Source of the DNA: Aurifilum marmelostoma
Taxonomy: Eukaryota > Ascomycota > Sordariomycetes > Diaporthales > Cryphonectriaceae
Length of the DNA: 64,000 bases
Direction of reading: 5' to 3'
Assembly (NCBI GenBank): GCA_027559495.1
Contig: JAMXSV010000021.1
Coordinates: forward strand, 496,001 to 560,000
The position numbers were made by a program, and so were the translations under genes. Positions within the stretch are counted from its first letter, which is position 1. Every line of letters begins with the position of its first letter. Below, one piece after another: positions 58,042-64,000 of the stretch. The notes under the pieces were generated by a model. That model was given only the letters and a program-made list of their open reading frames with translations, was not told the origin of the DNA and did no database searches.

Positions 58042-59412
58042 TCAGCTCATTCCTTCCATCAACTCGACACGGTCCAGAACCATCCCTTTCCTGAGGACAA
58101 ATTGGCGGAGGGCTTGGAATTCGGAGCCTTCCTCCTCGCCGAACCGCTGCATCTGGGAGAAGCCAAATGAGCAGGCAACCTTGTCGAGAGCCGCACGCTC
58201 TTCCTCGTGAAGCCAGCGTTCCCTCAATGTGATTCCCGGAGCCCATGTCACGCGCTTCATGTGGTCGTTCTGCGTGAGAACAGCTAGAAGGCCCATAGAT
58301 CCCGTGAAGCCAACGTAAGCCAGCATGCCAGCAGTGGCCACAGCGGTTGCCGTGCCCTGGTCGAAGGAAGGCTGCAGGTGAGCGAGGTTCGAGGCCAGCA
58401 GGTACACCGCCAACGGCGCAGTGGCCGCGGCCGAGACAGGGAGGAGACCTCTCCTCAGCACCTTCTGCCTGAGAAAAGCCTTGGTGGCGTACGTGTTTTC
58501 GATGACGCCGATGGCCGCGTCCAGGTTCTTGGCCTCGATGGCAGCGTCCAGCGCCTTCTCGACGATGGTGGGATCGACAGCATTTGCGGCCTTATCTGGG
58601 CCCTGCTGCACGTACTCGATAGAGCCGGACTTGCCATCGCGGGGCCTGGGTTTTGTGGCGTACAAGCTGAGGACGTACGGGAGGGTTTCTGCTCTGCCAA
58701 GTCGTGCTTGTATGACGACGTAAGCTTCCAAGACCCGGGGCGTGATAAGAACCGAGGGATGGGAGACGATCTCGAAGGCAACCTGGGAGATGTGATCGAT
58801 TACGTCGCTTGATGGGGACCTGTTGGTGCCATCGGCAGCCAAGTGCTGTGCGGTCTTGGCTGCGGATCTATCCAGGGACAAGAGCGAGGACGCAGCGGTA
58901 TCTGACTCGGATGCCTTGGTCGAAGTCTGATCTATGGGCGCGTTGAGGGCGACACTGGCCGCTCTGGTACACTCGAGAAGGGCGGTAAGCACGTCGTGTT
59001 CAGGAGGGAGTCCATGCCCAGCAAGGAGCTGGTCCTTGGCGTGATCGACGGCAATGATGATGGCGGCATCTGCACTCCCGCTCGAGGCCCGGCCCAGGCC
59101 AGGAAGGGGTGGAGATGCCTGGTTGAAAGTGCTGGCGTAAGCGGACTCGTTTTTTGAATCCTTCGCTGCTTCTGGCATCCCAAATCGATAGGATCTCGAA
59201 GCAGAGATGCCCGTCCTGTGAATCAAGCCTGTTCTGGGCTTTGCTGGGCACGGCTTGGGTATCAAGCTTGCCGTGCCAAGTATTGCGATGGAACGCTTGG
59301 CGAGGTGGAGGGAAGATTGGTGCGGCTGAGCAGCGAGACATTCATGAATCTGCCGGAATCTTGGATTGTCTCGTGATGCCAGACATCGCCTTGTCGTGAC
59401 GGGCAGCCGCAT
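58042..59412 (-). CDS. Probable mitochondrial membrane protein, unknown function
   Basis: Intronless, 456 residues from the ATG at 59412. The N-terminus MRLPVTTRRCLASRDNPRF is basic, rich in Arg and Thr and without early acidic residues, a likely mitochondrial targeting sequence. Residues about 100-290 are soluble and helical, with two repeats resembling pentatricopeptide-like helices (VVIQARLGRAETLPYVLSLY; KALDAAIEAKNLDAAIGVIE), although I cannot confirm PPRs. Two hydrophobic segments follow (LPVSAAATAPLAVYLLASNL; ATAGMLAYVGFTGSMGLLAV), then a conserved-looking C-terminus (ACSFGFSQMQRFGEEEG; LRKGMVLDRVELMEGMS). I do not recognise a named family; inner-membrane anchoring is inference. It diverges from the verprolin gene. 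Confidence 0.8.
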   Translation of the reverse strand: MRLPVTTRRCLASRDNPRFRQIHECLAAQPHQSSLHLAKRSIAILGTASLIPKPCPAKPRTGLIHRTGISASRSYRFGMPEAAKDSKNESAYASTFNQASPPLPGLGRASSGSADAAIIIAVDHAKDQLLAGHGLPPEHDVLTALLECTRAASVALNAPIDQTSTKASESDTAASSLLSLDRSAAKTAQHLAADGTNRSPSSDVIDHISQVAFEIVSHPSVLITPRVLEAYVVIQARLGRAETLPYVLSLYATKPRPRDGKSGSIEYVQQGPDKAANAVDPTIVEKALDAAIEAKNLDAAIGVIENTYATKAFLRQKVLRRGLLPVSAAATAPLAVYLLASNLAHLQPSFDQGTATAVATAGMLAYVGFTGSMGLLAVLTQNDHMKRVTWAPGITLRERWLHEEERAALDKVACSFGFSQMQRFGEEEGSEFQALRQFVLRKGMVLDRVELMEGMS

Positions 59413-60316
59413 TTTGAGAGTGACGGTTGGGGATGGAGGCACGATGACGGGCACGAATGCCTGCTTGGATGGGGAGGCAGAGACTGCAGAGATTAGACTG
59501 GACAGAGCTGCGTCACTTCAATATAACGTCTCGTAGGCCATCATCTGGTGGACATGAGATCAGCTGTCTTGGTGTCCCGAGTCGTCGTGGGAGTTGATGA
59601 ATCAGGACAGTCCTCGTGATGCAGTCTGCCCACAGCCAACAGCCGTCTGCTCGGGCGTGGAGACGTCTTCTTCTCTGCCTGCCACTGCAGACTAAGATGG
59701 ATCTCAGATAGATCTGGTGATGGCGCGTGGCAGTGATCGAGATCGTGAGTCAGATTGACAGGGCGATATGCCGTCTGTATATCTCCGTGCGTGGTGGGTG
59801 ATGCTCAGGATGGGTATGGAATTATCAATTCGACGGAAGACAAGCCTTGGCCTCGCAGTTTCTTGTGACGCCACATTTGCCAAGCCGTGGCTGGTTAATT
59901 GCTGCGCCACACCTCTGACGACACCCTGGAGCCCAGACCCCAATCCATTCATCCGTTGGTTCATTGCGGTCCAACCGAAGATACGACCCTCTTCAGCCTG
60001 GTCCCTTATTACTGTTCTGTAGATTCATCGGGCTGGCACTGGATCTCTCTACGTTCAACATTTTCCTTTCTCTCTATATTCCTTCATCTCCGCCGCTTAC
60101 TCACCTGTCAGCTCTGAACCAGTCACTCGCTTGGGAATCTAACTCCTGCTCCAACGCCGCAGCCGATTCAATATCACGAAACCTGTTCGACCCGCTGACA
60201 ACTTACGGTCCATCGTGCGGAGCAGATCAGATCATCTGCAGTCTCCTATCCTCCATCTTTCTGGAGAGCTACATTCCTAGTCACAGATTTTCTGCTCTCA
60301 AGGGCAAGAAGCCACC
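59413..60316. promoter_or_regulatory. Divergent promoter region of the mitochondrial protein and verprolin genes
   Basis: 904 bp between start codons, no gene recognised. The right part (about 60010-60300) is C/T-rich, as expected of a fungal leader. Confidence 0.5.
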
Positions 60317-61843
60317 ATGCCGCCGCCTCCACCACCGCCTCCTCCTCCACCGCCAGGCCCGTCAGGAGGTCCTCCTCCCCCACCACCACCACCGCCTGGT
60401 GGTCTCCCATCGCGTCCTCCTGCTGGAGGAGCCGGAAGGGTAAGTAGAAGTGTCCCTAGGTGTCTCAAATGGCACCTGCTGATCCTGACGTGCGTCTTGT
60501 ATCCAGGGAGCCCTCCTCGCCGACATCAACAAGGGAAGAGCCCTCAAGAAGACCGTGACAAATGATCGATCCGCCCCTGTCGTAGGCAAGGCGTCCGGCA
60601 GTGCTGGGCCCTCGCCGTTGGGAGGAGCACCGCCCATACCTGGCATGGCGAGACCGCCAGGAGGGCTCGCGCCGCCTGTGCCTGGGAACAGGGCTAGGAG
60701 CAACAGTGACCAGGGCAGCAGGGACGCTCCCGCCGCCGCCGCCGCTTCCGCCATGGATGGCGCTCCGCAGCTGGCTGGCCTGTTTGCAGCCGGAATGCCG
60801 AAACTACGAAAAACGGGCGCCGGTGTTGACACAGGAGGTATGTATTCAGTCGTTATCTGGGTTACTGCTTGGGCCCCCATCTGGGCACCTGACAGGAGAG
60901 GCTGACGTGGAGGACGACGTGTAGCAAACCGAGACGCATCCTATCTGTCCGACCCAGAGTCGTCCCGATCCTCGGCACCGAAGCCCCCGACCGCCTCGGC
61001 TCCTAGACCGCCGGCAGCCGCTGCTCCGGCTGTGCCAGGACGCGCAGTGCCAGCACTGCCAGCCCACCCCTCGCTGGCGAATCTGAAGAGACCAGCTGCT
61101 TCAGACCGTCCGCACTCGTCAGCCTCCATGAAACCCGTCCCGCCTCCCGTGGGGAAGAAACCACCTCCGCTCCCCAACTCCCGCAAGCCAGCCACGCCCG
61201 CATCCGCACCTCCGCTACCAGGCGCACCTGCACCCCCCTCCGCCATCCACATCTGCGCCCTCCCTTCCACCTGCGCCACCGCCTCCACCGCCTACGTCCG
61301 CCCCTCGCCCGCCCCCTGCGCCGCAGCGGTCGCCTGCGCCCCCTCCACCACCTCCTCCCTCGGCAGCCGCGCCGAGCATAGCTGTTCAGGCCATCATGGG
61401 CGCCGCCGCAGCCGCCGAAAGGACGACAACGTCGCCAACGTCGGCGCCCCCACCGCCTCCTCCACCTACGAGCGCACCGTCCCCACGCTCTGCCGCTCCC
61501 GCCCCTCCCCCCTCCACCGCCCCCTGCCTCGTCTGCCGGCGGTAGCGTTAACCGCGCGCACTCCGGCTCGGTCTCGGGGCTGCGGTCCATGCTGGATGTG
61601 AGCTCCTTCACGCTGCAGCCCAACGGGGCCGCCAAAAGCCCCAGTCCGACCCGGACAGACTCGATGGCGTCAAGGTCAAACGGCGGTGGAGGGGCATCCA
61701 GGGGCCGCATCGTCGTGGAGGATCCGAGATGGAAGTGGGTGGACCAGTCCATGTTTCCCAAGCCGAGGGACTTCCGCAGCAAGCCCAGGAAATACAGGGC
61801 CGGCAGGGGGAGTAGTGTGCCGATAGACCTGAGTTCTCTCTGA
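60317..61843 (+). CDS. VRP1: Verprolin/WIP-like actin-binding protein with two apparent frame breaks
   Basis: Verprolin binds actin and WASP (Las17) to promote Arp2/3-driven actin assembly at endocytic sites. Exons 60317-60439, 60507-60837 and 60925 onward. GCCACCATG gives a good start; the N-terminus is almost pure Pro/Gly, as usual. Exon 2 begins with the actin-binding WH2 motif GALLADINKGRALKKT (about 42-57). A long Pro-rich region follows, and the C-terminus (WKWVDQSMFPKPRDF, KYRAGRGSSVPIDLSSL, stop at 61843) is the WASP-binding signature of WIP/verprolin. These parts lie in three successive frames: the proline-rich reading leaves its frame at a C6 run (61233-61238) and again at another C6 run (61507-61512). 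Each break equals one extra base. Assembly error is more likely than a true pseudogene because everything else is intact. Confidence 0.87.
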
Positions 61844-62422
61844 TGGCCCGCATGACACGGATTGCTGTTCTCGAAAGGTAGGGAAGCGGCCGTGGAGGAA
61901 TGCCTATCATACACAGTTACTATGTCTGGGCAAGCAATTCTCGACAAGGACTAGATTGCAATGAAAGCGTTTCATGTGAAATAATACTTACAATTCGTAT
62001 CGTTCTCGTGCTGTGCATGGCATATGTGATGGTCAAAAGAGTTGCTGTGGAGTGTAATTACCAAAGTTGCTCACATGTATCAATTTTATTCTCTTCAAGG
62101 AGACTTCAGCAAACAGTTCTCGTATTCCAACGGAGCCCGGTATGGTTATGAATGCTAGTCAATATGTACTGTAATAATAGTGTCTTTCTTTCGCTAAGAT
62201 TTAGGAAAGTCAAAACACGAAAGAAAAATCTACTCATTATATTCAAAGGCCCTATTCTTTATAGAGATGCACCGCGCCGGCGGTGACAGGGTACCTCACT
62301 ACTTAGGTGTGCAGACGCTGTGACAGACAGCAACGATACGCAAAAGCCGCAGGGAGTCAGACACAGGACATGCAAGTCCAACAACCACAAGTGGTGACGG
62401 CAGACACACGATCGGCTGCATC
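61844..62422. other. Intergenic between convergent genes
   Basis: 579 bp between the verprolin stop and the PhoD-like stop. AT-rich 3' untranslated-type sequence, no gene recognised. Confidence 0.5.
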
Positions 62423-64000
62423 CTATGCAGCGCCAGGTGCAACGGTCAGCGTGGGCACTGTCAGGCCGTAGCTCTGCGTCCTTCCCTGGGGGTCGTGCTG
62501 GTCAATCTCGACTCGGAAGCAAATATCCAGGCTCCCGTCGTTGCCCTGTCCATGCTCTGTCGGGTGCGCGGCCTTGTGCGTCGTTCCACAGCCAGTCTCT
62601 CCGGCCTGAATAGGCAGGTGGCCGTCCACGTTATGCTTGGGACGCCTACTCCTGATCGACGACCGGGTGTTGACGGATGATAAGTCGTGCCCGTTTGTGC
62701 TGGCGGCGCTGTGGCCGTTGGTTGTAGCGGTCACCGGTCGTAAGAACTGGCTAGATGGCTGCGGGCGGGGCTCCTGGTGCCGTGGTCGGTTGTTTGGTGA
62801 GTTCTCGGTCAGCATGGCAAAATTACGGCTTGGCATGGTGACCTGGTTGTGCGGTGCCGTTTTGGTCGAGTCGCCCGGGTCCTTGTTGAAAAGTTTGAGA
62901 AGTGTCTCGTCGGTGTCGGAGTTCAGGTGGTGAATCTTGTTGCGACGGGCCAGAAGATTGGCAATAGCTTGGGGTGGCGGCTTGTTCGTGATAGCCGAGG
63001 AGACGACATTTACCATATATCGGTGGTCGTTCTCGCATGGAATGTTGAGCGAGGGGTTGGAATAAAAGCGGCCGAGCGCCGCAAGGTGGACGTCCCCGCC
63101 CAGAATAGTGAGGCGGACAGAGACTGTGTTACAGGCTTAGCACGCTGGGAAACTGCCAGAAAAGATAGAACCTAGGAGACTCTGAGTCCTTACATTGCTT
63201 GCATATCTCTTGAAAAGTTTCGACCATCCAGTTTCGTTCCTTTTTGTGATGTTTGGAAGTGAAATGGTCGTCCTGGTTGAATCAGCAGTGCTCATACTTT
63301 CTGTACACAGCCTTACTTACCAAGTCGTCCAACAAGTCGACTGAGCCATCGAACTGGTTGAAGACGCTGCCGCCTGTGTATGTTGTCAGCCAGAGTCAGA
63401 GCAAGCGACCAGTATCGCCGCATTCGAGCAAGATGGTAGGCACAGGGAGACCTCGTCTTGAGGTAACCCAGGGGTCAAAATAGGGTTCAGAATACAGAAT
63501 CGCAGTCCAGATAGGGTTGAAAAGAGTGCAACGTACCCAGGCCAAATCTCCGATTGGCAAACTTGATAGGGCCTATGACGGGGCTGGAGAAGATGTTCTC
63601 GAGCCACGTGAGACGCTATGGCGTTAAGAGTCAGCTGGAGGAGCCCGAAGAACACTTGGAATGCAGAGAAATTTGCGGCCTACCGGGTATGCGATTGGTA
63701 TGCCCAGGAGCAGGATCAGATGCTTGATCGGCGTACCGGCAGCCTGCGCATCGTGAAGTTCTTGGGTGAGCCGCCCAAAGATAAGGTCGTAGGTCTCGGG
63801 ATAGTTGACCTGGTGCCGAGTGCGTTCTGTGCGACCGTCGATGCCCAGAAGCGCGATTCGAGCGCCTAATTTGGCAAAGACATTGTACGAACGCTCTGCC
63901 ATATAGGGTCCAGGCTTCGCGCCTATAATATAGTTCGGCTCCACCATAGGCGCTGCAACGTAGGTGTCGACCAGTTGAGTTGGATCAACGCCGGGCTCCT
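62423..64000 (-). CDS. PhoD-like phosphatase-domain protein (5' end outside window)
   Basis: C-terminal 408 residues of a gene that continues past the right edge. Exons in the window: beyond 64000 to 63684, 63615-63537, 63373-63321, 63272-63194 and 63123-62423; phases agree at all four introns (48-163 bp). The sequence fits the fungal PhoD-like metallophosphatase domain: LLGIDGRTERTRHQV, HLILLLGIPIAYPRLTWLEN, FNQFDGSVDLLDDLDDHFTS, HHKKERNWMVETFQEI, then RLTILGGDVHLAALGRFYSN with the metal-binding GGDVHLAA, and MVNVVSSAITNKPPP, RRNKIHHLNSDTDETLLKLF. The final 150 residues are hydrophilic and Asn/Arg/Ser-rich. PhoD enzymes are alkaline phosphodiesterases/phosphomonoesterases; the substrate of this intracellular fungal subgroup is unknown. 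No signal-peptide information because the start is missing. Confidence 0.88.

Noticed and set aside
61003..61947. 314-residue Arg/Gly/Trp-rich open frame on the minus strand
   Set aside because: Antisense to the proline-rich part of verprolin.

Overview
This is nuclear DNA of a filamentous ascomycete (Pezizomycotina; a sordariomycete-like fungus is my best guess, by inference only). Genes carry many short introns (mostly 48-250 bp) with GTRNGY donors, CTRAC-type branch points and YAG acceptors. The set is typical of filamentous fungi: an LSD1 homologue with an HMG box, a Clr5-domain protein, verprolin, a MAPK-free CaMK with a 7-nt first coding exon, and a dual-targeted HisRS. Genes lie on both strands with no operon-like order. 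No tRNA, rRNA, transposon ORF or CRISPR was recognised. Exon coordinates below are my own splice models, checked for reading phase but not against transcripts.

Layout. 0-5 kb: two uncharacterised membrane-protein genes (332-1019 minus; 2390 to 3842 or beyond, plus). 5.6-11 kb: DNA topoisomerase I (minus) and the ATP synthase gamma subunit (plus), divergent from a shared 0.93 kb promoter region. 11.9-22 kb: three minus-strand genes, namely LSD1-type histone demethylase, VPS33 and a UBE2W-type ubiquitin-conjugating enzyme. 23.6-25.2 kb: calcium/calmodulin-dependent kinase. 27.4-32.2 kb: a Clr5-domain protein and a convergent serine-rich unknown. 32.2-36.5 kb: a 4.3 kb stretch with no supportable gene, rich in homopurine and simple-sequence tracts. 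36.5-41.1 kb: histidyl-tRNA synthetase with cytosolic and mitochondrial starts, and an N-terminally anchored coiled-coil unknown. 42.9-51.7 kb: nucleoside hydrolase, LSM8, a glutaredoxin-like protein, an HpcH/HpaI aldolase, an MFS sugar transporter and a cupin. 53-54.3 kb: CHORD-CS co-chaperone. 55.8-59.4 kb: a multi-pass membrane protein and a probable mitochondrial membrane protein, both unnamed. 60.3-61.8 kb: verprolin/WIP, with two apparent single-base frame breaks at C6 runs. 62.4-64 kb: a PhoD-like phosphatase running off the right edge.

Most genes are housekeeping: DNA topology, respiration, chromatin, vacuolar fusion, ubiquitin, translation, U6 snRNP, actin. The only plausible local metabolic grouping is aldolase, MFS transporter and cupin (46.8-51.7 kb). 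I did not find a convincing novel system. The points most worth a second look are the verprolin frame breaks, the many G/C homopolymers of 10 bases or more (three of them inside introns of conserved genes), the unresolved 2.4-4.6 kb membrane-protein gene, AGTAC-rich intergenic clusters, and the possible small catabolic cluster.
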